Shown here piece by piece: positions 12,116 through 22,714 of a stretch of DNA of 64,000 nt. The stretch's first letter is position 1; each line of letters begins with the position of its first letter. Source of the DNA: Achatina immaculata (lineage: Eukaryota; Mollusca; Gastropoda; Stylommatophora; Achatinidae); NCBI GenBank assembly GCA_009760885.1, contig CM019691.1:29806314-29870313 (forward strand), given 5' to 3'. The notes beneath the pieces were generated by a model. It did not search any database. It was given only the letters and a program-made list of their open reading frames with translations, and had not been told where the DNA came from. A program made the position numbers and the translations under genes.

Positions 12116-12609
12116 CCGGAATTTTGCATGCCATTTCTTGATAATGTTGAAAATAGGTGCTACTTTCTGAAAGTACGTTAGAAATCGACACTGTGCAGTC
12201 ACAACGGACGAGGTTCTTGCGTATTCCAAAACACAAAATGAATGCTAATGTTAACTGAACGCCATATTTGCTACTGCTGCCTCCTAACGGGAAACCACGG
12301 GAGCTCTGAGCGCAGTTTTTATTAGAGAAAAAAAAAACTTGAAGAGTTTTTCTCTCTCTTGACGTAAGAATAATCATGATCCGTTACGTAGTTTATTTGT
12401 TACGAATGTTAAAAATGTTTTACGGACTTGTGAATGAACCTATACTTTTTTTATTTAAAATAAAGCTTTCTGAAGGGTATAGTGCAAAGACGCAGTGAAA
12501 GTCCTGTAAGGTATAAGCAGGAAAAGTTCAAGGTCGCGGAGTCGAGCTCTGTCAAAGTAAATCGGTTTTGAGAGCTCTCCCGAATGTACCATTTACTATC
12601 AAATTGCGG
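12116..12609. other. Unassigned sequence after the transposase fragment
   Basis: No motif recognised. It may include the unreadable remainder of the 11.9 kb transposon, but no inverted terminal repeat was found. Confidence 0.4.
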
Positions 12610-13165
12610 GAAATTAAGGAAGGCCACAGTGATAAGGAGGAGGGCAGCGAGAGACAGAGACAGTGATAACAGGGGGCAGCGAGAGACAGAGACAGTGATA
12701 ACAGGGGGCAGCGAGAGACAGAGACAGTGATAAGAAGGGGGGCAGCGAGAGACAGAGACAGTGATAACAGGGGGCAGCGAGAGACAGAGACAGTGATAAG
12801 AAGGGGGGCAGCGAGAGACAGAGACAATGATAACAGGGGGCAGCGAGAGACAGAGACAATGATAACAGGGGGCAGCGAGAGACAGAGACAGTGATAAGAA
12901 GGGGGGGCAGCGAGAGACAGAGACAGTGATAACAGGGGGCAGCGAGAGACAGAGACAGTGATAAGAAGGGGGGGCAGCGATAGACAGAGACAGTGATAAG
13001 AAGGGGGGCAGCGAGAGACAGAGACAGTGATAAGATGAGGGGTGGGGGCAGCGATAGACAGAGACAGTGATAAGAGGGGGGAGCGAGATACAGAGACAGT
13101 GATAAGAGGGGGGGGGGCAGCGAGAGACAATGATAAGAGGGGGGCAGCGAGAGAGAAAATCAGGA
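12610..13165. repeat. 32-36 bp minisatellite (GCAGCGAGAGACAGAGACAG type)
   Basis: About 15 units. Each has a core gcagcgagagacagagacag, then tgataa and a variable G-run (4-9 G). The variable G-run changes unit length, so the reading frame is not kept. The 235-residue minus-strand frame (LSLSLAAP...) is an artefact. Confidence 0.9.
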
Positions 13166-13250
13166 AGAAAGAGCCAGTGACCAATACTCTAGCATAAATA
13201 CTAGTTTTAGCGTAATCCGTTATCTTATTATAAACAATCTCTCGTCTGAT

Positions 13251-13345
13251 CCACAGCATAACAATCTATTGTCTTATCCACAGTATAATCAGTTGCTATC
13301 TTATCCACGGTATAACCAGTTCTTATCTTATTCACAGTATAACCA
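13251..13345. repeat. 27-bp tandem repeat, about 4 units
   Basis: Units of the type cttatccacagtataa plus a variable 11-base spacer repeat between the minisatellite and an unassigned stretch. Confidence 0.75.
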
Positions 13346-14154
13346 AAACAATCAATATCGGGAACAAATGAGAAAAAAACATTATACCCGCATCTGCAAC
13401 CGGATTATATATATAGCTTCCACTACGAGGCACACCATTGTATTCCTGGCTGTCAGTACAACCAGAGAAAAGAACACAACATACACACACACACATACAT
13501 CAATCATTGTCGGCACGGGTGTTCACAACAGCCTATTACAATAACAGAATTACGGTTAACTTACCACATTGTTTCTCCATTTGTTCTGATATCGATCGTT
13601 CATCTTTATTCCTGATGCAGTCTGCAGAATTGCTAACAAGGTATGTGAAATGATGTAGCCACTTTTGTCTTTTCTCTAATACTTAAGAATATCTGTACTA
13701 ACATCAATAATTTTTTTTTATCTTTCTGTTAGTGGTGGAATTCAATGCTTGTGATGTTGTATTGCATGAGAGAGAACACAGGAAACCACACGCAAGCCAC
13801 TGACTTCGTGACAAGGAAGTAACGTTTGCAAATGAATTCAACTGAGAATAGTACCTACACACGCCAAAGAAATGACACGAAAACACCAAAGAACGTGAAA
13901 GAAACCTAGAAATAAACTGTCCTGTACTTTTTTTTACATGAGTTAGGTTCATGAAACTACAAGAAAATATCATTAACAAGTGAGATTTAATGAAATCTCC
14001 ATGTGAAACTCACGCGGTCTTCTGTTTAAATTTCTCAATTATTCTTGTAATGGTCCCAGGGAACATTAAGCAGTAAATAACTTTAAAAGGTGCCAGGGAG
14101 CAGGGCCGTTTTAACATCATTGTAGGCCTTGGACAAAGCAATGCACTTGGCCCC
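13346..14154. other. Unassigned sequence
   Basis: No gene recognised. (CA)n near 13480-13494. At 14102 the sequence cagggccgttttaac followed by aggccttggac resembles the end of a non-autonomous DNA transposon, but I found no second end. Confidence 0.45.
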
Positions 14155-14163
14155 TTACCTCTC

Positions 14164-14194
<31 letters not shown>

Positions 14195-14275
14195 CTGAGC
14201 CTTAGGTGCCCAAGGCACATGGGGCTTACGGAAGGGTTTTCCACAAACGCTTGTTCTTTGGCTTTTTTTCTGCTC
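14155..14275 (-). repeat. GA element, copy 2 (reversed)
   Basis: On the plus strand, (CT)n leads into gagccttaggtgcccaaggc, acatggggctt and gggttttccacaaa. It then continues tttctgctcttgcccag, matching the reverse complement of 1680-1780. Confidence 0.65.
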
Positions 14276-14480
14276 TTGCCCAGATGAGCCCTCTATTGCT
14301 CAACATCCTCTCTGTCGTTCTTCTGCATGTCTCCTTTGGTCTACCCTTACTTCTGTTCCCCTGTGGTCCATCTTAATGCTATGTTTGGTAGTAAGTCGTC
14401 AGTCATTTGGAGCACATGTCCCAACCATCGCCAGCGTCTTTCCTCAATAATTGCTGTCCCTACCAACACTAGCCATTATT
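14276..14480 (-). pseudogene. L-D LINE C-terminal relic
   Basis: On the minus strand about 14430-14290 reads RWLGHVLQMTDDLLPNIALR, then W.TGEQK.G.TKGD. The pattern WLGHV.RM.....P..AL.W...GKR..GRPK.TW is the C-terminal region of a widespread LINE family distinct from L-A and L-C. A stop codon within the basic stretch and the absence of an RT upstream show a truncated relic. Confidence 0.65.
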
Positions 14481-15186
14481 TAACCCATACAGCGAAGAGT
14501 TACAACAGTATTTGAACTGTGGGACCTTTTGACAACAGCCCCGTGTGCCCATGCATTAAGACTGTACTGTATCAAGCCCTACACACTTTCCCGAGTCTCT
14601 ACTCTTACAAGCCAAAATCCCGGTGTAACCGCCATCTTTCCTCATTACACAAAATGTGAAATACTTATTCCCTATCGAATTAACTGGAGCACTCCGAGAG
14701 CAGAACAAGAACCCACTCCTCTAGCATGAAAAGAATTGCACTGTTTCATTTTAACACGTGTCCCTAATACTTTGTCAATATTTGAGCACCTTGCAGGACT
14801 TACAACTAGCTGAAGTTGTATTATTTGCCCCGAAAGAACCTCTACGCATTTCACAATAGATAACTTTCCAGCCATGATGAGGCTTATTTAAACAGCGATA
14901 CTGACAGAAAAACAAGAAATACGAGTAATAAGCGCAATGAATCAGCAATGCAGCAGAGATATAGGATGATGTTGTTTTTTTCCGAAATATTTCCCCTTTC
15001 ACAGCCTCTCCTGGAATCTCCAAGATCTTGTCTACGTATGTTAATTATTAGCTTGCTTTCGATCTTCCACTGGCTTCGACACTGATTTTCAGTAAGTGCT
15101 TAGGGACACCGCGTCTGTATATTGTTTACACCTAAGTTGGGGTGCGCAACCTTGGAAAGACGGACGTGGACTAAATGAAGGAAGAT
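14481..15186. other. Unassigned sequence
   Basis: No gene or family recognised. Confidence 0.4.
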
Positions 15187-15281
15187 ATATAAAGTGAAAA
15201 ACTGGCGAACTACTTTGCGAGATCTATGTGACGTTTAACGGCACGGGAAGGATATAAGATAAGATATGAGATATAAAGTGA
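15187..15281 (+). mobile_element. L-B copy 2: extreme 3' end, with 11-bp TSD
   Basis: 15198-15270 matches the 3' end of the L-B LINE at 35735-35800 (ctggcgaactac.ttgcgag, gtgacgtttaacggcacggg, aaggatataagat). The 11 bases atataaagtga at 15187-15197 are repeated exactly at 15271-15281, a target-site duplication. At about 73 bp it is an extreme 5' truncation that carries only the tail, which shows that the (ATAAGAT)n tail marks the true 3' end of L-B. Confidence 0.85.
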
Positions 15282-16420
15282 CCCCCACCCGCCCCTTATT
15301 AAGCACGATGGTCCTATATTTAAAGGATTTGTCTCCAGGAATCGTATTATTCCAAAAACGGGAGGCCTAAAATATAGGGGTTTTGTTAAAGCACATGGCC
15401 CCGGACTGTCAAGTTTTCTCATCTCTGCCAGGATATGTAAATTATCTTACACTTCGTAGAGAAGTACAACAAGTAAGCCTGACTACTACATTTGTAAGTA
15501 AAAGTATACACCTAACTTACTGATTAAAAATTTGGGTTGAAATTTATATTTAACTTTAAACTCCACCCCCCCTCCACCCCCACACACATTCGACACCCAC
15601 TCCCCGATTGACTGTCCCGCATTTAAACTTTGCAACAACAACAACAATAACAACAACAAATGGGCAGGTTAAGAGATTCCTCTTCTAAGAATGGTTTAGT
15701 AACAGAATTATCTAACACGATGAAATAACAAACACCAATAACAGCAGCCAAATAATAAATACCGGTGGGTCCAAGCTGTTTATTGCTATTTCGACTCCTA
15801 GCATTCTCCTAGCACTGTTTTGGATCAAGGCGAGACTTCGGCAAAGTCCGGCGCCACGGCGACCAGCGAAATGACGCCATAATTGAATTTAACTGTCGCG
15901 GCGGAAAAAGAATGTTCCAAATTTAGAAAGAAATCGCCCAGCACTGATTAACTTAAGGCTCTAGACGATATACAGAATGAGCAGCACTGTTCTGAAAATA
16001 AGCAAATTTTTAAAAAATGCATGTGCTACAGTCACATAAGTGTTTGTGCAGGTATGAGAAACTGTGATCTTGTACACAACTTTCTTAATCGTTTCGTCCC
16101 CGCAGAACGCTTGAAGTATACATATATTTTGTTTTTAACGCCCTGTGGAACCCCTGGCATTAAAATATGTAACGCCGCTTATACATTTCCCATCTCCCCC
16201 CCCCCCCAAACTATCATCGCCATCCGCCCCTCACATACACACGCGCACCATAAAATATATCAATTCTAATATAAAATCAGATAAAAGGGATGGCGACTGC
16301 AGTAAAACTGGTTTAAATAAATAAGGTAGACAGAAGTGTATGGTGCAGTTTTACAAAGTGAGGGAGGGAGTGAGTAAGTTGAGAAAAAAACGAATAGAAA
16401 GTATGAGAATGTATAAGTGA
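15282..16420. other. Unassigned sequence
   Basis: No gene recognised. A C-rich tract lies at 15562-15582, (CAA)n at 15635-15659, and a C-run at 16197-16207. Confidence 0.4.
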
Positions 16421-16500
16421 AAAACATGCAACATCCGATATTTCGGCGTGAGCCTTATTCGAGGATACATACACAACGAAATACAAACACGAAGAACTTA
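16421..16500 (-). mobile_element. Penelope-like element 3' end, short relic
   Basis: The plus-strand order tttcggcgtgagccttattc, then a run of acacaacgaaa and cacgaagaactta, follows the left end of the Penelope pair at 22770-22815 (tttcggcgtgaaccttaatc, acacacaggacgaagaatta). Only this end is recognisable. Confidence 0.5.
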
Positions 16501-16599
16501 TCTGAAGTGTCTTGAAGTGTCGCCCCCGCCGAAAAGAATAGTAGTAAAAACCTCATGTGCCTTAAGCACGTAAAGATTCAGAGAAAAAAAAAGATTATC

Positions 16600-17165
16600 A
16601 TCATCATGTGGCGTGCCGACTGGCGTTATGTTTCTCCATAGTAACCGATCCTTCATGCAGGCCATAAGTTCAGCTAGTGATCTCATTTCACACCAGCCTT
16701 TCAAACTGTCAAATATCATTTCTCTCGGTCTTCCTCTGGCTCTTCTTCCTTCTTTTTTCTCATTTGTGTTGTTACATTATTTTCAATACCCTCCTCTTCT
16801 CTCAAGTGTGTGGGAAGAATGAAAGATGGAGTGATGAAGGGCAGAATGTAAGACGGGCCTGCGTGCCCAATTCTTTACCCTTGAAAAATAAAGATTATTC
16901 ATTCATTCATTCATTCATTCATTCATTCTGCATGTCCTAAGAAAGTACATTGTCTCCCTCTTTTTTTGGACAGAATTTTGTTGTCTCTTCGGCTGTTCTC
17001 CTACATTCTTCATTAGTAATCTTTGCTGTCCAAGGAATTCGCAACATTCTTCTGATAAACCACATCTCTGCTGCTTCCAGTGAGATTTATGTGGACCTAC
17101 CTGTCCTCCGTGATTTATTTACGTGTAATAAGATACGCTCAATTTTAGGACTTGTTTTCTAACAT
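16600..17165 (-). pseudogene. L-C LINE C-terminal relic, copy 2, split by a short insertion
   Basis: On the minus strand about 17085-16945 reads MWFIRRMLRIPWTAKITNEE, a block typical of LINE C-termini. After an interruption, 16719-16615 reads MIFDSLKGW, ELMACMKDRLLWRNI and TPVGTPHDDD. The latter (MACM.DR.LWR) is the usual last block of this LINE class, with a (GAT)n end. The interruption (16807-16930) is a 3-prime-end-family element absent from copy 1 at 1590-2170. The RT core is not present. Confidence 0.7.
16807..16930 (+). mobile_element. 3-prime-end family with (ATTC)n tail, inserted in L-C
   Basis: gggcagaatgtaagacgggc, ctgcgtgcccaattctt and acccttgaaaaataaag lead into (ATTC)n. The same body with other tails is found at 32240-32370, 19822-19915, 19987-20100, 59795-59875 and 3297-3365. 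The aataaag motif resembles a polyadenylation signal near the 3' end. It interrupts L-C copy 2 relative to copy 1. Confidence 0.8.
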
Positions 17166-17634
17166 TCATTGATAAGGATGCGATGCATAATACGTTTCTC
17201 ATTCTCTAATACGCAGTCTTTGCTTGGCCTAGAGAGAGTATAAAAAAATGTTAATCAAGTTTGGGTTAGAGTGCAAGAGTAGGTTTTTATATTTTTTCCT
17301 TGTGTAGAACTAAAAATGATATTTTAACCAACCTATCTTGGACAAAGTCGAGAAGTGCCTGGGATGGATCTTTCAGTCACGATCTCTAGCGGAATCTGGG
17401 CTCAGATATACCGGTGCAGATACTGAGATTGTTGGTTGTGCTACTTCTCAAGAGCACTGTTGTGTTAAACTGTAAAGTGTTGATATTATACACACGTAGC
17501 TTTCATATTTAAATTGTCGCTGGGAAGTGAAGTTGTAATAAGATGGGTCACGAAAAACCAGCCCAACTCATATTCCCGTCAGGTGTTTCGGTGCGTCTCT
17601 TTAAAATCTTTGTTCCGTAGCATTTGCTTGCCGT
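17166..17634. other. Unassigned sequence
   Basis: No gene or family recognised. Confidence 0.4.
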
Positions 17635-18095
17635 TGGGGTGTGAAGTGTGAGTTCATTTGCATTTCTAGGTCACTACCGAATCTGAGATAGGCATGCCAG
17701 CACCTATCCTCGCTGTCTTTGTTTTCTCCCATGGAAACCCCAGGTACTCATTTCTTTTTAGCCTGGGTTGACTTAAATATTTTGGACACATTAAATGTCA
17801 AGATAATCTAGAGAAAACTGTCTTGGAAGGGTGCATAATGGGAAAAAGAAAGAGAGGAAGACCAAGGCGAAGATGGCTCAAGACATCGTTGATGATCTGC
17901 AAATGGATGCATCGGCAGCAGGCCATCTTGCTCACAACCGAGAGGCCTACAGGAGTGCTGTTAGGGAGGCAAAGTTCCGCAAGGGACATGCAAATGAATG
18001 AATGAATGACCCTCTGCCAGATGGTGGAAAAAAAATCCGAATCATAGAAGCAGAGACCTTATGCAAGAGCACTAACTCCTACACCACATCCGCAA
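17635..18095 (-). mobile_element. SINE-III copy 1, split by L-A
   Basis: The left part (17640-17770: gcatttctaggtcactac, gccagcacct, gctgtctttg, aggtactcat) aligns with 63545-63650. The right part (18009-18095) reads, on the minus strand, a tRNA-like head gatgtggtgtaggagttagt with a B-box-like gattcgga. The A and B box order shows minus orientation. The L-A fragment at 17772-18008 separates the halves. Confidence 0.65.
17772..18008 (+). mobile_element. L-A copy 3, 5'-truncated, inserted in SINE-III
   Basis: Starts at cttaaatattttggacac and ends in (GAAT)n, with the C-terminal codons of L-A. One base is missing near 17878, shifting the frame of the last block. Flanks share only tgac, so the target duplication is not clear. 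The L-A strand is opposite to its SINE host. Confidence 0.85.
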
Positions 18096-18346
18096 TGCTT
18101 TTGTGTAACGAAGGATAAGACTGACAGTGCTGTCATGGAATATGTGAGTCAGGCTCCTGTTTTTGTGGCTCATTGCCAACCATGTAATTATAACTGTGTA
18201 GTAGCTTCTAGGAGTGAAAAACCAGTAACATCTCAAAACTTCATTTTTGTTGCTTAAACCTATAGCCAGAAATAAAAACAACGAGCCCTTAGAATTCATA
18301 ATCGGGGAAGGATTGAACGGAAAAGAAGGGAATAGGAGAGAGAGAG

Positions 18347-18351
18347 TGTGT

Positions 18352-18417
<66 letters not shown>

Positions 18418-18421
18418 AGAG
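18347..18421. repeat. (CA)n(GA)n microsatellite
   Basis: (CA)n at 18353-18378 followed directly by (GA)n with a ggaga interruption. Confidence 0.9.
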
Positions 18422-18583
18422 ATGCTTTAAGCATCAAAATCTTCTCTTTCCAGGTTGGTGACTTCCTCCTCCTTTAGTTTTTGACTGTGACTGCGCAGAT
18501 TACATTATTTACTGCTTCCGTGTTTTACCTTCGCAATCGTCTTGAAGTATTATTATTATTATTATTATTGCTTCTTTGAACTT

Positions 18584-18850
18584 GAGCGCCTGAGTGGCTA
18601 AGTGGATAGTGCACTAGTCTTTCATAACGAAGGTTGGTGGTTCGAATCCGGCTGGAGGCGGCCCCAGTCACTCCCCAGCTGCAGAAATGCGCACTTGGCC
18701 TCCTCTGAAGCTGGAGAAGGAACGGCAGCCAGGCCGTGGTGCTGACCACGTCACTGTCCAGTATGCCGACAGGTGAAGGAAGAGAGTATGGGCTCTTAAC
18801 GCCGTATCTGCAGGGAGCTTCCCTGGCATAAATGCCTCCCTTAACCTTTA
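18584..18850 (+). mobile_element. SINE-II copy 1
   Basis: A tRNA-like head has an A-box-like tgagtggctaagtggatag and a B-box ggttcgaatcc (18639-18649). The body contains agctggagaaggaacggcag, ccaggccgtggtgctgacca, gccgacaggtgaagga and cataaatgcctccc, and the tail is (TTTACC)-like near 18840. It is headed by a different tRNA-like sequence from SINE-I, but the body end and tail are similar in style, which suggests the same LINE machinery. The 164-residue minus-strand frame over it is not a gene. Confidence 0.85.
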
Positions 18851-19074
18851 CTTTTTTTTTAAATTTTAAAGCTTCCTTTGAATTTGAAACACGTTCAAGC
18901 CCCGAAGCACCTCTCAAGATAGTGACCGTAGAACTTTTGAGTTTGTTCACGTGGGTTAGGACTACACATTGGAGGGGGGGGGCAACACTAACAGTTCCTT
19001 GTTCCAAGAGGCTTAACATTGAGAAAGTTCACTACTGAATGTAGGCTTCTGTAACCTTACTAAAAAAATATAAA

Positions 19075-19326
19075 GATGAAGGTAATCCTGTCATGCCTTA
19101 GAAGCACATAGGGATATGGTGTTAGTGCCCATACTTTCCTTGACCTGTCAGTACACTAGAGGGCGATTTGGTCAGTATCACGCCTGGCCGCCTTTCCTTC
19201 CCCAGCTCCAGAAGAAGTTGGGTACCCATTTTTACAGCTGGGTTGACTGGGGTGCCTCCGGCTGGATTCGAACCCCCGACCTTCGCCATGAGAGACCAGT
19301 GCACTAACCACTTCGCCACTCAGGTA
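19075..19326 (-). mobile_element. SINE-II copy 2
   Basis: The plus strand holds the complement: cctgtcatgccttagaagca, tttccttgacctgtcagtac, ctggattcgaacccccgacc (B-box complement) and cactaaccacttcgccactc (A-box complement). It aligns closely with the copy at 44690-44935. Confidence 0.9.
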
Positions 19327-19398
19327 GTAATTTTCTTCGCAGAAAGATTAAGAGCACGGATGAAAATGGTGATTTATGTTCTACATCTTCTTTCTCAT

Positions 19399-19749
19399 GC
19401 AGTGGTTCTCAAGTGGTGGTTCTGCGGACCACAAGGGAGAAAAAAAAAAGGGGGGGGGGGGTTCGCGGAACCTGCAGTGAGGGTCCATGACAAATACTCA
19501 AGGTCCATTTGTGAGTTTCACAGTGAAATGTTAAACAATCAATGTTTAGGCGGATCTTGTGTGAAGGAAACAACTTTTCTTGACGTTTCTTTTTCTGACG
19601 CGTGTCGGTTTCATAGACTCGGTGACAAACTAGTATGACAGCGTCCAAAAGTCGGCCATTTAAAGCACATGGCTAACAAACAGATCTGAAACTGTTCCAC
19701 AGGTCCATGGCAAGGGGTCCGCACGACTTTTGTTAAGTGGGAAACACTG
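19399..19749. mobile_element. hAT-type non-autonomous element (MITE-like)
   Basis: The left end cagtggttctcaagtgg pairs with the right end ttaagtgggaaacactg (complement cagtgtttcccacttaa), an imperfect terminal inverted repeat of the hAT type. Flanking octamers ttctcatg and ttctattg agree at six of eight positions, matching the 8-bp duplication of hAT elements. The 350-bp interior has no transposase: 'ggtccatg' and 'gaccac' stretches and a G-run only. Confidence 0.65.
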
Positions 19750-19821
19750 TTCTATTGCACTGATAAGATTGTAAAAGTGAGATGTATGCTTATGTGCGTA
19801 TGTGTGTGTGTATGTGTGTTC

Positions 19822-19915
19822 CAAAGAAAGAAAGAAAGAAAGAACAAACTTTTATTTTAAAAGGGTGAAGATTCGGGTGCACAAACCCCGTATGGCGATC
19901 CAGCCCTTTACAGCA
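19822..19915 (-). mobile_element. 3-prime-end family with (GAAA)-type tail
   Basis: The plus strand shows (AAAG)n, then aaacttttattttaaaaggg, gtgcacaaaccccg and gatccagccc, a degenerate complement of the family body. Its tail differs from that of the neighbouring copy at 19987. Confidence 0.6.
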
Positions 19916-19984
19916 CCCCAGTATTCTACTTATTTCAAACATCTTCACTTAGTACAAATGTGCTCTGTATGTAACAGAATGTGT

Positions 19985-19986
<2 letters not shown>

Positions 19987-20016
<30 letters not shown>

Positions 20017-20100
20017 CCTTTATTTCAAAAGGGTTAAGAATTGGTCACGCAGGCCCATCTGACATTCTGCCCTTGACCATACAACTGTCACTCATATAAC
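19987..20100 (-). mobile_element. 3-prime-end family with (CAAT)n tail
   Basis: The plus strand has (GATT)n, then gacctttatttcaaaagggt, taagaattggtcacgcaggc and ccatctgacattctgccctt. Reversed, this is the family body with aataaagg before a (CAAT)n tail. Confidence 0.8.
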
Positions 20101-20684
20101 AAAACATAATTAACATTAAAGTAACTACATACACGTATGACTGTCTACCAAACAAAACAGAGGGGGAGCGTGGTGGTATGTCCTCGTAATTAATGCCATA
20201 AAGAGAGCTAGAGAACAAAAAGAAAAAAAAAACAACGCCATGAAATATGAAAGCCACGTCAGAACCAAGCAAATATGCGAACAATGAAAAAGACCAGGTA
20301 AGCAGCCTTTCGCATAAGTTATATTGCTGTCGAGAATAATGAAAATACTGAATTAGCATTAATGCCAAAAAACATCACATGTGTTTTTAACTATTTCTTT
20401 TTTTAAAAAAAAGACTGTTTTAACTGTACCTAGTAATAATAATTATGAAATTTCTGCAATGATACTTAATGTCAACATCATACATAAGTCATATTTATTT
20501 CCGTTAAAACAAATATTTTACACGGAGGAAAAAAAACACAAAATCTGACTTATAAATCCTGTAATGTCGTACTTTTCCTGCGTTAGTCTTATGGGGAATT
20601 ACGATAGTCTTGAATTTTTAAATAAATTCAGACAAAAAAAACTCACACTTATTTTCACACAGAAACAAATCCAGGGAGAATATA
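20101..20684. other. Unassigned A/T-rich sequence
   Basis: No gene or family recognised. Confidence 0.4.
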
Positions 20685-20890
20685 TTCCGCGAATAATTAC
20701 ATATAGCAATCTTAACTGCTATCTTACGCAAAGAATAACATACATCAGTCGTAGCTACTATTTCTTCATTATGCGAAGAATTACATAGAGTAATTTAACT
20801 GCTATCTTCTTCATTACTCGACTAATTACATCAAGTAATCTTAATTGCTATTTCTTCATTACACGAAGAGTTACATAAAGCAGTCTTAAC
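20685..20890. repeat. Tandem repeat of about 46 bp, 4-5 degenerate units
   Basis: Units of the type aattacatnnagtaatctta plus actgctatttcttcattac plus cgaaga repeat with substitutions and small length changes. Confidence 0.7.
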
Positions 20891-21779
20891 AGCTGCCTTC
20901 TTACAAAAAACAAAAAAAAAAAAAGAATTATAAGTATTCTGAATTTAACAGAAAAAAAAAACAGAAAAAAGTACAGTACTCTCTTACCTGCACAAAGACA
21001 AAAAAGTGGAATGTCCAACTTACATATGTAGCAGTTTAAACTGTTCACTTCGTCGAATCCAGGAAGAATTACCAGAATCCTGAATATGACGCTAATCAAT
21101 CACTTGGCAGTTTCATAATTCAGCTGGGAAAAGTGGACTTCACTTCAGGAGTTCTATTACAAAACATATCCTACTGTTCCAGTGGCTTCCACGCCTGATT
21201 TCTGGCATAAAATCCGCTGCAGTACATAATGTGATATGCACACAAACAGACGACTACTAAGTTTTCTGGCACACTCTGACATGACTCTTACACTTTGCCA
21301 TCTCTTGTCTACAACAGTTTTAAAACTTCAGATTGATTGCGGACATTAAGATGACTATTTTCCTCCGGACAATTTCCTCCGCAAATAAGCGGGGAAAACG
21401 TTAATAAAGACCGGGTAGAGAAGAAGAATTTTACATAAAAATAATGATGAAAGTTTGACTCTGGTCTACGACCAAAATCCTTCGCGACAGTCCAAGGTTT
21501 CTACCCAGTTTAACGCCGTTAACGACACCAATCTTCAGGCGTAGATCGAGGAGACGAGTCGGGCAGAGTCGACGGGTGGGGGTAATCGCTGCCGGCCTCA
21601 GGAATGACGCGAGCCGTAGTCGATGCCGTGGGCACATGCGCTTGCTGACTGGATGATGGTGATAAAGGTCGAGACGGCGGCTGCACGAATACTTCTCCTT
21701 ACAGTTTTACAAAGGTAATGCACTACACAGGTGCGATGATTTTCTTCTTCTTCTTCTTCTTTTATCTCCCTGGAACTGC
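20891..21779. other. Unassigned sequence
   Basis: No gene recognised. A-rich tracts at 20908-20925 and 20951-20970, and (TTC)n at 21743-21761. Confidence 0.4.
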
Positions 21780-22108
21780 CAGCTGGTGTCCATTGCAGCC
21801 GATGCGATAAAAATGTTGAGGCAGAGCATCGTATCTTATTGGGACCGGGTTATGTCGACTATATTTTCAGTTCCTAAGTGGTGGTAAAGAGAAGGGGAGC
21901 GGGCGGGGGTGGGTGGTTGTGCAGCACTCTTTGACTCCACTACCATGGAGAATATGGCGATCACTGCCCGGTTAGCCAGGCTAAGGCCTGTTACTAGGGG
22001 TACAAGCGTAGAGCTGGGACAGTCTTGGGCGCCTGTAGTTCGCCAACCTTGGCGCCAGCATGTCAGCTACAGACCGCCCACTCCCAAAACGGACAGCGTC
22101 TTGGCGAA
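21780..22108 (+). repeat. Repeat-X copy 2
   Basis: agcatcgtatc, then gtgcagcactctttgactcc, atggagaatatggcgatcac, gttagccaggctaaggcctg and gccagcatgtcagctac align in order with 55110-55445 and 43915-44085. No open frame is conserved among copies, so it is probably a non-coding interspersed repeat. Confidence 0.75.
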
Positions 22109-22285
22109 TGTGATACTTCACGTGATATAATCCGAGAATATAAGAGTGATACTTCACGTGAAATAATCCGTGATTATAAGACCGGTACTTCACGTGATAT
22201 AATCCGAAAATATAAAAGTAACTCTCCACGTGATATAATCCGAGAATATAGGAATGATACTTCACGTGATATAATCTGAGAATTT
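22109..22285. repeat. 36-bp tandem repeat, 5 units, with CACGTG
   Basis: Units gatacttcacgtgatataat plus ccgagaatataagagt. Every unit keeps a cacgtgatata (one cacgtgaaata) core, so the array contains five closely spaced CACGTG palindromes. It abuts Repeat-X. Confidence 0.85.
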
Positions 22286-22714
22286 AAGAGTTTTGATGAA
22301 GACCGTTTCACAATATAACGCATTCTTCATATGGTTCTCGGCCCCCCCCCCCCCATGCGCCACAAGATGTGGAGAGACTGCCCCCCATTCAGACCTGACC
22401 CGAATTTTCTCCACGTGTAGTTTTTCATGTCTCCATGGTTCTTCTTGAAACCCAACAACCCCCCTTTCCCCCCCCCCCCCCCCCATATCCGTGTTTCTGA
22501 CCTGAATCTGGGAAAGATAAAAAGAAGATAAGGAGCAGAAAGAAAGTTTCATTATGAAATGTGGGGGGAAAAGGAGGGGAGAATGAGTTTTACTTGTAAG
22601 CACCTTGTGGCCTGTGTATTTTTAATGTGAGTTTTCTAGTTACAATTGTAGACATCATTCATCTTACAATTTCAACAGTAATCTTGTCGTCAACTGCTCT
22701 TCTATTGGTTAAAC
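22286..22714. other. Unassigned sequence with C-runs
   Basis: C-runs at 22342-22354 and 22469-22484. No gene recognised. Confidence 0.45.

Noticed and set aside
12552..13259. Ser/Leu-rich 235-residue protein
   Set aside because: Made by the 32-36 bp minisatellite; variable G-runs change frame between units.
18584..18660. tRNA gene
   Set aside because: A and B boxes are present, but a SINE body and tail follow and the same head recurs in five dispersed copies.
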